In this document: one piece after another, positions 13,901 to 26,049 of the stretch
Numbering within the stretch: the first letter of the stretch is position 1
How the letters are laid out: every line of letters starts with the position of its first letter
Assembly: GCA_951799425.1 (NCBI GenBank)
Contig: OX637395.1
Coordinates: forward strand, 35,426,323-35,490,322
Length of the DNA stretch: 64,000 nt
Origin: Ilex aquifolium
Taxonomy: Eukaryota; Streptophyta; Magnoliopsida; Aquifoliales; Aquifoliaceae
Direction of reading: 5' to 3'
Made by a program: the position numbers and the translations under genes
The notes under the pieces: generated by a model
What the model was told of the DNA's origin: nothing
Seen by the model: only the letters and a program-made list of their open reading frames with translations
Database searches by the model: none

Positions 13901-16008
13901 ATTAGATACTTTAATCAATTAATATTTAGCTATAACAAAATGCAACCTCACTATTGACTTACAATTATATCTACTAAAATCAGAAGTATACGATAAGATT
14001 CTCTTGTCATTGCATCTCTCTATCGAAATATGGTGCTTTCACTTTGTACAGAAAGCATGTTTAGAATAACATCCCGACAGTATGGTTCAAGACTTCTAGT
14101 TTCAATAGACTTCCAATTCTTCTAAATTTTTCTACACCACCATCAAAGTGCATATACTAACTTAGATTTACGTGAAACAATGTATTCAACCATCATCATA
14201 TCAACCATACATCAACCAATAAAATTGCACTACATACCCATGAAGAATTCAAACCAGTAGCTATTTTCAATAGCATCCTTGAACTGTTTGACCTTCGCTT
14301 CATCAAGTTCAAGTACACAAATGGTACTCTTGTCCACATTTTCTGTGATAATCAACATACAACATATTATCATTTAGCCACACGACATTTACCCATACAA
14401 AAAATTAAAGAACGTCTACATACTTTGGTATTTTATGTCAATCTGGCTATCAATAAGCTCATTTCCACCCAAGACCTCACCAAGACCACCCCATTTGTGA
14501 GCAGCATTACCAGATGGATGACAAAATGGAAGGTTGTGATAATTGTAAGTCTCTTGTGGATTGTTATATGGCCCAACTTTATTTACCCAAAGGGTAACTT
14601 GGTCATCCTGTTGATACTGCAGAAGAAAGTGAAAGGCTGTCAAAGAAATCATGTCTGGCTACCAAAATATTTAAACCAGAAAAAACAAATTAGCTCCAGG
14701 CTTTTTATTCCTGTTCCTTTATTTTCAATAGTTGTTCATGTTCAGTTCATATTCTTTATAAGTTGAACCAACCTTGGTTTGGCATAAGTCAGTGGAGATT
14801 GTGTTCGGTCAGGTATCAAAATTAAGAGAAAAATCTAAGATTAGACTTGTTGAAATGGGTGCACATGATCAGAAGAAGATATCAAGTAAATGTCGTCAGA
14901 AACTAAACAATAAAATATAAAAGGAAGAGAACAAATTAAACAAGCCTAAATCAAATAATCTGAATCTCTATATATAACTTTAAAAACAATGGATTTTTGC
15001 TTCTACCACCATCTTCATCCATGAGAGAGAAAGAGACGTCCCAAGGGAGAGACACAATCATATCTAAAAACTATTATGCTCACGCAACAACAGGGCTGAA
15101 CAAAGGCATGAGGAATCTGCTCATATATAATAAAAACCGAGTAACTGTGTTTGAACCCTATTTGGTCAGAAAATAAAAAACCATGACAGAGCCTGTTGGC
15201 AAGCCAGCTGCTCATGATCCTGACAAATTATGCAAGCCCTACTTCTAAACCAATAATCCACCATGAAGTCAATTCAGGGGGAACCCATCACACTCATCTA
15301 TGTCTCCACCAATGCATTCTGGGTACCAGGATAGGAAAGAAGTAGAGGAAATTTATGGTTGGTGAAGAACCCTACTAAAAAGGTCAAGAGAAATGGTATG
15401 ATATCTTCCAGCACCAACCCTCAGTGATATTGCAATTGCTACACTACAAGTGTCCGCATATCAAATACGAACGACATCCAAAATCCAAGAGTAGTACAAC
15501 TGCGCTACCACTAAACCGCACGACTCCCCCACCCTACCAACACGCTTGCCCTACCCCAGCTCCGATCACTAGCAGCATCAATAGCAAACGCTAAATTCAG
15601 ACATCATCTCATAAAACAGAAAGGCAAAAATGGAAGAAAATGGAAGAAAAACACAAAATCCTCCTGAGATCTAAACCCTAAGCCGCATCCGTACATAATA
15701 GCAAACCAAATGTAAAGGAATTCCTCTCTTGAACCTCAAATCGAGTCATGAATTACAAATCAACCCAAAACTTATCAAATCACACAGATCTGAACGAGTT
15801 GCGAGTGTTGTAGTTGTACATTTGCAAATCGAGATCTGCGAATTAAAATGTAGAATGCCGAAACGACAAAACCCAGCTAAAATTACGGTTTGGAAGAAAC
15901 GAGTAGGGAGTGTACCTTGTGATCTGACTCATAAGCGAACGCCGGCGAGACGACGAAAACGGCGGCGATGAAGGCGATGAGAGAGAATGATCGGACGGTC
16001 GGCCGCAT
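4990..16008 (-). CDS. Transmembrane 9 superfamily (TM9SF/EMP/TMN) protein, 12 coding exons, 589 aa
   Basis: TM9SF proteins are nine-span Golgi/endosomal membrane proteins involved in membrane-protein sorting. Coding exons, in gene order: 16008-15916, 14616-14424, 14342-14238, 9160-9143, 9043-8949, 8791-8639, 8347-8213, 8105-7939, 7697-7603, 7498-7125, 6383-6110, 5057-4990. All junctions are GT-AG, phases agree, and the sum is 1770 nt. The start is followed by a signal peptide ([18 protein letters not shown], then SPAFA-YESD). The lumenal part holds [18 protein letters not shown] and the conserved DDLPLWGFIGE, the latter spanning an 18-nt microexon (9143-9160). Long hydrophobic segments follow from exon 7 on. 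The protein ends NIKCD, which fits the KxD/E COPI-dependent Golgi retention signal described for plant EMPs. Length equals the usual family length of about 590 aa. The 5.1-kb intron 3 carries several transposons, yet the frame is intact, so I infer a functional gene. Confidence 0.93.
9143..9160 (-). other. 18-nt microexon of the TM9SF gene
   Basis: Exon 4 encodes the core of DDLPLWG. It is flanked by AG upstream and GTATGC downstream. Exon 3 ends in phase 1 (ATG G) and exon 5 starts GT TTT ATT GGT; only inclusion of these 18 bases joins FFM-DDLPLWG-FIGE without a break. It lies at the end of a 5077-nt intron. Confidence 0.85.
9918..12021. repeat. Possible LTR of another family, split by a hAT-like element
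   Basis: The segment starts TGTGATATTTTGGTACA and ends GTGTACCACA. Near its end it carries GAGGATCGACCTTAGACTATACC, a phrase typical of the U5 side of plant Ty3-type LTRs. Without the 963 bp added by the hAT-like insertion it is about 1.14 kb. No clean target duplication was seen, so the limits are tentative. Confidence 0.35.
10446..11400. mobile_element. Non-autonomous hAT-like element with GTATCG-rich ends, 955 bp
   Basis: Terminal inverted repeats begin CATAGTTATCAAATCGTGTATCG on the left and, reverse-complemented, CATAGTTGTTAGTATCGTACG on the right. An exact 8-bp duplication GTCCCTAT flanks it (10438-10445 and 11401-11408), as expected of hAT transposition. Both subterminal regions are packed with GTATCGTATC and CGATACGTATC motifs in both orientations. 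The interior holds AT-rich sequence, an (AT)n run at 10740 and purine runs; no transposase frame is present. Confidence 0.75.
13138..13835 (+). pseudogene. 3' end of an L1-type LINE (5'-truncated, decayed)
   Basis: The translation is broken by stops but recognisable as the C-terminal region of a plant non-LTR retrotransposon reverse transcriptase. Segments seen are [32 protein letters not shown] and [11 protein letters not shown] (13225-13500). Then comes an intact stretch (13553-13813) with [16 protein letters not shown] and a final HIADPK. After the stop, TTGGGACATAAGTTTTGGT resembles the usual 3' tail of these elements. A T/G homopolymer run (13139-13170) marks the truncated 5' side. The element sits in intron 3 of the TM9SF gene on the opposite strand. 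Confidence 0.8.
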
Positions 16009-16306
16009 CGGGATCGCCGGCGGTGGTGTGAATCTAACTCTGGCGGAGGGGAGAGAGAGAGAGAGGCGGGAAGACAGAGTCGGGGTTATATTGGATTTGC
16101 TTACGTTTGGGATTCCTCGGAAGAGATAGAAAGCCAGAGAGAGAGAAAGAGAATTGTAAAGGTTAGGACTTCTTGAAATAATGGTTGGTTGCAGTCAACG
16201 AAAATCAGATAGTAAAGTATAGGATTAATTTTCATGATTTGGTAAACTTGTATCCCGGTTGTAGTATTTTCACCTAATTTTTTTGGTTCAGACTTATAAT
16301 TCTAAT

Positions 16307-17292
16307 TAGGGATGGTAGCGGAATAAGGAAAAATGGGTATTCATCCAAATTCGTCTCATTTGGACAGGGGATAAACCATACGTATTGGACAATAGACGTA
16401 TACAAGAATATCCGTATAAACCCGCACAGGGATGGAGGCGAAAATGGCCCACTTTTTTTTTTTGTCCAATAAGGTAAGATCATAAACCCCAATCCTGTTC
16501 CAACCCACCTATAAAGTTAATTTCAAAATTCAGTGGCTCACTTTTTTTCTTTGTCCAATAAGGTAAGATCTATTATTATTTTTTGTTCTTTTTGATGATT
16601 TTTGTTAGATCTATGATCTTTTTTGTTAGATTTGTGATGGGTTTTGTTAGATTTAAGGGTCTATATTGTGTTAGCTATTGAGAGTTTGGTGTGTTAGATA
16701 CGAGGTTTTTAGATGTTGTTTGTTATGATTTATATTTTTTTTTTGTGTTAGATTTACAATTTTCATGTGCTACATCTGATTTTCTGTGTTAGATATGTAA
16801 TATTCTGAAATTTTTAATTTTATGCTATTTGAATATAGTCTTTGTTGATGTCTGATTATAGTGTTAGATATAATTTTTGCTGATTTTTGAGTTTATTCTA
16901 CTTGAATATGATTTTTGCTCTTTGAAAATTGTTGTATTGGATAGACTTTTTGCTTGAAAAGTGTTGGATAGACTTTTTGCGTATTCAGTATACCAAATGC
17001 TAGTCCTTATTGATGAGAAGAATAATGTGATAATTTTCAGTTGGTGACCTGCAATTTTTTTGATTTTTTGGATTATTTACAATGTTGGACTATGTTGGGC
17101 TTGGACTTGGGTAGGGGTGAAGGCGGGGACCGGGGGGGGGGGCGTGAATTACAAATTTACCCGCGAACGGGGATGGGGATGAAAACTATACCCGTTAACG
17201 GGGGTGGACAGGGGATGAACAAAGTTTTTTTAAGCAGGTACGAAAATGGAGACTACACCCTCCGCCCCCGCTTCGGTTCACGGACATCTCTA
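16307..17292. mobile_element. Non-autonomous hAT-like element, 986 bp
   Basis: The ends are TAGGGATG on the left and CATCTCTA on the right (reverse complement TAGAGATG). Flanking 8-mers are ATTCTAAT (16299-16306) and CTTCTAAT (17293-17300), differing by one base. G/C-rich tracts of the GGGGATGGGG type near the right end are typical of this plant MITE class. Several GTTAGAT repeats lie inside and no transposase is seen. It begins about 300 bp upstream of the TM9SF start codon. Confidence 0.5.
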
Positions 17293-17385
17293 CTTCTAAT
17301 ATAAGTGGAGAATTTTACCGTACCAAAAAAAAAAAAAAACAATCACGTAATGTCATATACAACTTGTTAGTAGTGATTTATAAGG

Positions 17386-17815
17386 GTATGTTTGGTTAGC
17401 GTATCAAAAAATGGTATCCCAAAATTATTTTTGAGAAAAGTTTAAGACTGTTTTTTAGAAGAGTTTAAGACTGTTTTGTGTGTTTTTTTTGTTTATAACT
17501 TGTTTGATTATATAATTTCAAAAATAGTTATACTAAATAAAAAATAGTAAAATTTATTTAGACAATAACACTGAAAAATAGAAATGTGGTAGTAAGTGTG
17601 GTATGGTGGTAGTTATGTTTTCTAAATTCTGCAAAAATTATTTTTAAAAATACAAAAAACAGTTTTAACTTATTTTCTAAATTTACATACTTTTTGTTCG
17701 TAATGTTTAAAAAATAAAAATAAAAAACAGCTGGCTAAACAACTTTCTCCTAGAAACTATTTCTGCAAACATAAAAACAGTTTCTGATATGCAAACCAAA
17801 TAAGGCTGTTTTCGG
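17386..17815. repeat. Candidate fold-back MITE
   Basis: Imperfect inverted ends: TATGTTTGGTTAGCGTATCA on the left, and ATTTGGTTTGCATATCAGAAA as the reverse complement on the right. The interior is AT-rich with repeated AAACAGTTT-like words. No target duplication was established. Confidence 0.4.
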
Positions 17816-18774
17816 AATGTTCGAGATCGATTTTAAAAAATTTTAACTCAATTTTAAAATGTTATCCCAAAAATCTCAAAAGGTTATAGTTGAACCCGAA
17901 AAATGTTACTTGACACTCAAAATTTTATTTTTTTAAGATAAATCCTAAAATATAAGGGTTCTTTCTTTCTTTTTTTTTGCGAATTTGGCATCAAACATTG
18001 ATATGAATTTTATTTTCCTGCAATTAACTTTTGAGAATTAATTACTACAGCCACTTGAATAGATGATAAGCCTTTGAATGTTTTAAAAAAAATGACCAAG
18101 ATATTGTTATCTATCTAAATTAAAGCAAAGAAGTTGAATCTCCAATTTATAAAAGTACAACAACGGTTAAAATTAACTCAATTTTTATTTACTTTGATCT
18201 AATGGTAAAAAATACATTCTTTCTTTTGCCGCTCAAAAATATATTTTTATTGCACGACCTCCACTGCTAGATAACCCAACCAATTCACACATATACCTCT
18301 CTTTTCTCTTCCCTACCTCTTTCTTATTTTATTTTTGTTAATTTAATTTTTAATTGAGTGATTAAATAGAAAAAAATTTTAAAATGTAGTACGATCAATA
18401 TTAAATTTTTTGTATTGTAAAGTATTTTCAGACACAGAGTTATTATTAGATATTTGATAAAGGCTCTATGCAAAGTGCAACATCACTATGAAAAGAGTAA
18501 TACTACTTGGATATAATTTATTGACTTAATCACTAATAACCAATGGATTGTCAGTGGACCCCAGTATTTATTGGGATCTGCTACCAATCCAATAGTTACT
18601 ATGAATTAGATCAACAAATTATATCAACAAATAATGTCTAAATAACATTATGCTAAGAAAAAGATCAAAATATGGCCCCTAGCTTATGAGCTTACATGAT
18701 ATTATGTACAAGTAAAATATTTTCAACTTGTTATTTCCGGATATGTATAATTGATGGATTCAATTATAGTACCA

Positions 18775-19137
18775 AATAAAAAATTTCGGTACCGTATCGT
18801 CAAATTTTATAATTTTCTTGTGTGTTGGATATAAGTTTTGAGGTAAATTTTTTTTTTACAACTTTTGAAGTCATATCACAACTTTTATAGTTCAAATTAT
18901 AATTTTTGTGGGCTATTTATAATTTTGTGAGTCATTTGAGATCTATCATATTTTTAGGATCGATCACAAGTAACCTCAAAAGTTATAAATAATCTCCCAA
19001 AAATTATAATTGATCCTCAAATATTATAAACGATCATCAGAAATTGTAAATGACCCTCAAAGTTGTAAATGACTCTTAAAATTGTAAAAATAAATCACAA
19101 AATTTATAATGACGATACATTACCAAAAAAAAAAACT
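18775..19137. repeat. Candidate palindromic MITE
   Basis: Left end CGGTACCGTATCGTCAAATT and the reverse complement of the right end, GGTAATGTATCGTCATTATA, form an imperfect inverted repeat. Inside, the words TTATAAT and AATTGTAAAT recur in both orientations. It lies directly left of the solo-LTR block. No target duplication was resolved. Confidence 0.4.
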
Positions 19138-19173
19138 TTTTAATACCATAACTTCTCCATAATTAATGATGAA

Positions 19174-22100
19174 TGTCACACCCCATCCCGAGAGACCCTC
19201 TTTGGTTTTCCAGAGATGGAAACGTAACTCAACACGTGACAATACCTGCATTTGTAATGCAGTAATGCATTTTAAAAAAAAAAAATCAATAATACCACAT
19301 AATGCCACAATCGAAACAGAATATTATATAACAAGGTACACAACGATATCCTTTGCACCAAAATAAAGGATTAGGGACTCCATCCCTTTACAGCAAACAA
19401 CAGGGAAAACAGATACTCCTGTACAGTATGTACATAACTAGATTCCTTAGTTCCCCCCCCCCCCCCATCTCTACCATGCTAATGCAGTAGTGGACCTCAC
19501 TTTAGACTTCGGCATCCTGAAACCAATAATTTTCTTTAGTGTACTGCGTATCATAATAAATTGAAATATTAAAATTAAATATGGATCAAATATCATTTCA
19601 CCAAAATATGTTCACAATCTGAAGAGAACGTCAAAAATCAAAGTGTTTTCAACTCACTTTGAAATCTCATAATCTCTGCCAATATAACAACATAATAATT
19701 AGTCCACATGTGCTATGAGTCAACAATAACATTTAAGCAATGTCAGACTATCACCAACATTTAAGCAATGTCAGACTATCACCAACATTTAAGTAATGTC
19801 GAGCTATCTACAACATTTAAGCAATGTCAAGCTATCTCACGACAACTGCGCAGTGTCCAAATCAACAACATGTAAGCCATGTCAAGCTATCAACAACTCT
19901 AGCACAGTGGATACTATTCAAATCACAAGCTTTTCAACAAACCACAAGCTTTTCAATAAATCACAAGTTTTTCAATAAATCACAAGTTTTTCAACAAAAC
20001 ATATTTGATTCATAGTTTAAGCAACTCAACTCAAATCAATTCAGCAAAATTGATTCCTCACATATAAGAGAATAAACTTGATATATCATATACTTTTATT
20101 TCCAAGTATTATGAAGAAGTACACTTGACCTTTACCGCTGATAGATACCCTTCATTTCTTTATAGTCGATCCCTATGTGTAATCGAAGTAGTAGCCTCCG
20201 ACCCTAACAGTTAACACATGGATTAATGAAAATGAGTATCGAATAAAAAATAACTTAACTAATGCAAATTAATGCATCGTTTCGGACCACTGTGTGTTAC
20301 CGCATTCAAAACCCTAATCCATATCTATGATTTCCAGTCCAAATTCAAAATCATCAATCATAAGTTTTAAAATACGTTAGTAATTCATAAATAATGTAAT
20401 ACATGATTTCAAAATGAATTTGAAAAGCTTCAACTGATCCGGAATTGAGAAACCCTATCATGCGCTGCTTTTCGATCCGAAAATAGCCAAAAATAAAACG
20501 ATATTATTTTTCAATGAAATTTCATAAATAAACTCAACTAACCTACCTAAGAATGAATATAAAATTTATTTTCCCAAAATCCCCCAAAAACTGGGTCAAA
20601 TTGGCCCCGGAGGCCAAAACAGTCATTTTAATCCTCATTTTGATTTGGCCGTCGGATCGACTTGAAATTTTACTGGGACCTTCGCACGGACGTTACAGAA
20701 CTTTTGACACCAACCGGAGGTCGATCGGTGTTTAGACGCCCACTCACGCGCCATCGGGGTGCCCTGATGTACCTCCTCCTCCTTCATCTTCTTCCTTGGT
20801 CACCTTGACCAAAACCCTAGGTTCCTCCCACCAGCCTAACCCCCTACTTCTCACTCTTATTTCTCCTTACTCAGTACACCTTTTCACTTAATTTTTGAAC
20901 ATGAACACTCACCACACATCACTCTAACAGACCCCATAATTCTCAAGCTTCGAATTAAGCTTAAACCCATAAAACAAAAAGGTCAAAGTTAACCAAAAAT
21001 AAGGTTTTTATTTTATGGCCAGACCTGCAACTTGCGTTTTAACCATCTTAACAACTTCTAAATCCATTTCTAAGGCCACCAATGGATTCCTAAGGTCCAT
21101 TTTAGCTAGGAACAACATTCCATCCGAAGCTTAACCCCCAAAACCAAGATATCAAAAACCCATCATGGCCGAAACTTCATCACCACCACCCCCACCACCT
21201 CCGACCACGGCAAGCTTTGATATCAACTCCAAAATACTCCTCTACCTCCCCAAAACACAGCCATGCCAACCAATTTAACCAAAATGACCTCAAACTAAAA
21301 ACCCATTTGATAAAAATCTAGAACCCGAAAATTTAAAACATGAATTCAAGCAATTTCAGTACATGATATGAAATTCTAATGATACCATGAGATTCCTAGA
21401 CCTCAAATTAGTCTAGTAGCATACCTCTAATCGTTCGAAGTTGTAATAACCTGAGTTTCGGTAATTAGAAAATCGTTGGGTGTGTGTGATTAGGGGTTCG
21501 GAGTACGGATAGACGGACTGTAAATTGATGACGCTAGTGCGGGGCATAGATGTTTTAGAAATGGTTAGGAGATCTGCTGGGTGTAGAAATGTGGTTGGTG
21601 AAAAAAAAATGAGTCGGGAAGCACAAATGGCGAAGTAGAATTAGTGCGTATTAGTGAATTAGGAATACGAAAGTTGTGTTAACGGATCAAATTAGAGATC
21701 AATTTGATGTCAAAAACTTTAACAGATAATTTTCTAGTGCTTGATTTAATATATATGTAATTATGAAAAAAAAATATTATTTTTAATTAATTTTCGAAAT
21801 TAGAAAAAAAATAGTGAAATTACCAAATTGCCATTGGAAGCATCTCCAATTTTCTAGCTTTGCAGGGTGTCGACTGGAGCTCCTTCATGGCTGCATGAAC
21901 TCCACACAGCTGCTTGGAGAAACATGACTCAGCAGCTATGGAGTATAAGAAGAAAAGGGAAAACGATGGAAAGAGAGAGAGAGGAGAAAGAGAAGTTAGA
22001 GAGAAAAAGTCCATACTTGAAATTTCGAAAACTCTACAAGGTGATATTCAAGCCTCAAGAGGTATACTCCTAGAATAATTAAGATGCTAGGAACCCATTC

Positions 22101-24323
22101 ATGCTATTAGTTTTCTATTTGGTTAATTGTAATTGCATGAATTTGTTGTTTAAAGTTTCGGGTCTAAGGATTTCATGAAACGGGTTGGAGATTTGAGCAT
22201 GATTTGGTTTAATTGTTTGTGATTGATGAGTTTGGGGGATCTTGAGGAGTTGTTTAGTGGTGGTATGGTGGTTGGCCGTGGTGTGTGGTGGTGTAATGGT
22301 GGTGTGAGGGTTTGAAGAGGTGAAAATATGATTTTTATAAAAACTTGTGTAAACTTCGAAAGGGGGCTTGGGTCTAGCTAATTTGGGGTCAAGGAATCCA
22401 TTTCTGGCCTCAGAATTGGATTTAGACGTCATCTTGGGGGTGAAACGGGCAGTTGCAGGTCTGCTCTTGTGTTAAAAATATGGTTTTTAGCCAACTTTGA
22501 CCAATAATTTGATGACGTTGTAATTAAATTCAAAGGTTGAGTCTAAGGGGGATTGGAACTAGGCTATCCAGAGAGTATGTGGATCTGTAAATTAAAGGAG
22601 GTGGTGTACTGTAGTGGGAGAACTAGGGGGCTAAAGTGGAGTGGTTGAGCAGAAATTTCTGCACTTAGGGTAAAAGTCAACCAAGCAAGGGTTGAAGATG
22701 AAGTGGAGGTGGGGGACACCAGTGGGCTCCGACGGCAATTTTGGCTTCATCCGACATCTGATTGGTGCCAAAAGTTCCGTAACGTCCATACGGAGGTCCC
22801 GGTAAAATTTCAAGTCGATCCGACGGCCGGATTAAAATTACTGTTTTGCCCTCCGGGGTCGATTTGACCCAGTTTTTGAATGATTTTGAGAAAATAAATT
22901 CTATATTAATTACTAGGTAGATTAATTGAGTATGTGTATTAAATTTCATTGAAAAATAACATTGTTTAATTTTTGGTTATTTCAGATCAAAATACCGAGC
23001 GGGTAGGGTTTCTCAATTCCAGAACAGGCGATGTTTTTCCAACCTGTTTCTAAATTATTCCATAATTTATTTATGATGTTTTAGCATGTTTTGAAATATC
23101 TGATTGGGTGTTTTGAAATATTGACATGAATTCAGACCCGGATCAGGATTTCTGAGTGCGGTTTGCACTAATATTTTGGAAATGATAGTATTGCTTGAAT
23201 TGCTCGTATCGAATGAAAATTCGGGATCCTTTTAAATGAAATGTAAATGCACACAGGTTTGAGTGGCAGAGGGTTTACGTTACAGGTTGAGGTCGTAGAG
23301 GGTTTCTCATTGAGTTCGTAAATGCTTGGGTGGCCCTGTTGGTCTTCGGACTTGGGTACCGAATTGGATCTTATTGAATTGGGAGCGTATCTTCCTTGGG
23401 GTGAAAGTCCCCTAAAGTATTGGATCGTATTGATCCTGAGTGGTCTATTAGACTTATTAGCTCACCGGTGTGGCACTGTATTGATGTTGTGACCGTTATT
23501 GTTTTCAACTTAAATGCTTTTGTTCAAAGTTTTACGCTCTATTACTTATGTATGAAGTGAACTGTTTGGATTTTTGCCCAATCATGCTAAACTATATTAT
23601 TTTCAAACTCGTTTGCTTGGAAATTGAGTTACTCTACTGAGCTGTTGATGCTCACCCTACATTACTTTCCCTTTTTCAGATGTGAGAAAGCTGGGAGATG
23701 TGCATATAATAACCTACCAAGGTTTCTATATATCTTAGGAAGATGTATCCAAAGTTTGTAATAGAATAAATGAAAACCTAATGTGTAACGTATACTTAAT
23801 TGGATATTAGTTTGTAATAGTCCGAGATGTGTTAGGTTAAAAGTGTTACATCTGTTTATACAATAATCTGTGGTTTGTATATTGTGGGTTATTATGCTAT
23901 GCTACTTAACGACTCGGTATTATAATGTTTCGTGGATTAAAGTAACACCTGTCACATGCCGTGCCGATTCGGGGTGTGACAGAAGTAGCTTCTTCCACAA
24001 AACCAAAATTCCAAATCTTGATTTTCTCTCTCTAGCTCCTCTCTTCTCCCTCTCTCCTCTCTTGGCGGTTCTCCTTTATCCACAGACTTGCTGAAGTCTT
24101 AAACACCTCCTCAATCACTTTGGAATCTTGGAGAAGGCTAGGGAGAGTTCTTCTGCTGCCAGACAGCAGCTTGAAAACAAATGTCATGCAATGACATTTT
24201 CGTAAATAACTCAATTTTTTTAATTCCAATTTTTTTTATATAATTATATACATATTAAAACATACACTAAATAAAAATATTTTCCTACATTTTTTTTATA
24301 CACATGCATCCTCGGGTTTTACG
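19174..24323 (-). mobile_element. Solo LTR (about 2.6 kb) interrupted by a nested LTR of the same family
   Basis: The outer copy is read on the minus strand. On the plus strand it starts TGTCACACCCC, continues to 21441, resumes at 23987 and ends near 24323 with CTCGGGTTTTACG. Exact 5-bp duplications ATGAA flank it (19169-19173 and 24324-24328). Without the insert its length is about 2605 bp, close to the 2540 bp of the nested copy, and the two align along their whole length in inverse orientation. The terminal CA of a canonical LTR has decayed to CG. No internal retroelement sequence is present, so LTR-LTR recombination is inferred. Confidence 0.75.
21442..23981 (+). mobile_element. Nested solo LTR, 2540 bp
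   Basis: It begins TGTAATAACCTGAGTTTCGG, ends GATTCGGGGTGTGACA, and is flanked by an exact 5-bp duplication GAAGT (21437-21441 and 23982-23986). The surrounding sequence is an older LTR of the same family in the other orientation. This produces an inverted repeat more than 2 kb long, for example the ACTGGGTCAAAT / ATTTGACCCAGT pair at about 20596 and 22865. Confidence 0.8.
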
Positions 24324-24372
24324 ATGAAAACCCCAAAATCTACATTGTTTATGTGAAATGAAACTTTTTTGG

Positions 24373-25815
24373 ATAAATTTCAGTGACACTCTTGTATATA
24401 TGCATAATTTTAGAATCACCTCATATATTTTTTGAAATATCACTACACTCCCCTTTTTTTTTTTTTTTTTTTTTGGGAGGGGGACTTGAACCCTTAATTT
24501 CAAGAAGGCAAAGTCTTTACAAGGTAAAGAGTACCATTAGACCAAATGCCCATTAGTCACTACACTCCCTTTTGGTTTATAGATTCGTTCCAACTAGTAC
24601 CCTTATAATCGGAGACATTACTGATATATCAAAAATGAGTGATGTCATTCAATATTTATCTATTAATGATAAATTTACCCTTAAATAAAGAAACTACAAA
24701 ATCTTTTATTATCTTTTTCCTCCTTTATGTCTTTTAAGTCAAAACATAAAAAAATCTAATTTAACATAGAACTTAAGAAAAGCATAATTTAACTAAAATA
24801 AAATAAAAACATACAATTAAGAAAAAACCCAAATGTTTAAATGTTAAAGTAAAGGTCATTTGGTGTTAATTTGATAAAATTTAATTTTAAATTGTCAAAA
24901 TTGAATATTAAATTAGTTTGAATGCTAATTTGATGAAATTGAATTTTGAATTGATGAAATTAAATGTTAGTTAAAAAAATAGAATGTTAAACTGATGATT
25001 TTGAGTGTTAATTCAAGGAAATTAAAAGTCAATTTCATAAAGTTAAATATTTATTTGGTGAATGTTAATTGAATATTGAATTGCTGAAATTAACGATCAA
25101 TTTGATGAAATTAAAATTTTAATTCATGAAACTAAATAGAATGTGGTGATATTTAATGTTGACTAGATGAAATTGAATGTTAATATGATAAATTAAATGT
25201 CAAATTGATGTTAATTTTATAAAATAAATTTTAAATTGATCAAAATAAATTTTAAATTGATCAAATTAAATAATAGATTACTGAAATTGAAGGGAGAGGA
25301 ATGAGAGATATTTTTGGGTGGAGTAAATATTGGGTGTAACGATTACACCACGTCATCACATTGACATGGTATAACCGTCCACTAATAAGATAACAAGTGA
25401 GCAGGTGGATCTCACATAATTAAATAATTATCCATCAATGTTATGCAATAACTATTCCATGCGGGATCCACTTGCCCACTTATTATTTTATTAATACACG
25501 GTTATATTATGTCAACATGATAACGCCGTGTAATTGTTACACCTAATATATTTTTTTTGATGGTAGGATTTAGGCGTGGGTGGGCGTACAAGTATATTTA
25601 GAAGGACGTGTATATATCCTAGTGAAGGTCATTAATGTAAAATATATGATTTGTCAAGGGTAAATTTGTAAAAAGTCATTTTTTGTCCACTTTTTATTTC
25701 TCTGCTAGTTGACAATTACTAACATGGGGTGTCAGTGAGATTTCAGAAAATACAAGAAGTATCTATGAAATTATGCCTATATTTAAGAAATGTTAGTGAA
25801 ATTTACCTCTTTTTT
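24373..25815. repeat. Candidate fold-back element with a nested SINE
   Basis: The left end GGATAAATTTCAGTGACACTC is mirrored by the right end, whose reverse complement is GGTAAATTTCACTAACATTT. The arms continue with GCATAATTTTAGAATCAC against GCATAATTTCATAGATAC. The interior (24830-25270) is a degenerate AT-rich repeat of the type GATGAAATTAAATGTTAA. Similar CAGTGACACC/TTTATCAAATTAAC sequence recurs inverted at 63000-64000. No target duplication was resolved. Confidence 0.45.
24453..24556 (-). mobile_element. tRNA-derived SINE, about 104 bp
   Basis: The minus strand starts GGGCATTTGGTCTAATGGTAC (A-box-like TGGTCTAATGG), then has GGGTTCAAGTCCCCC (B box), then a poly(A) tail seen as the T run at 24454-24473. 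A 13-bp direct repeat TCACTACACTCCC flanks it (24440-24452 and 24557-24569). It inserted into the left arm of the fold-back element. Confidence 0.75.
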
Positions 25816-26049
25816 TCTGGTCTATAAAGACGTGAGATGGCTTAGTGGTACTCACGCCACTCAAACTTTGATAAATGACAAATTTGAGGGTACGTTTGAT
25901 AACGTTTTCGTTTTTATATTTTTTCATAAAAAAAAATAAAACTAATTTTTGTTTTTCTGTGATAAAAATTAAAAATTATAATACATGTTTAATAGTCTAT
26001 TATATTTAAAAAATTATGAAAAGAAAAATAAAAAGCATGTTTGATATTT

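Noticed and set aside
24470..24556. Functional tRNA gene
   Set aside because: A and B boxes are present, but there is no acceptor-stem pairing, a poly(A) tail follows and a 13-bp TSD flanks it: a SINE.
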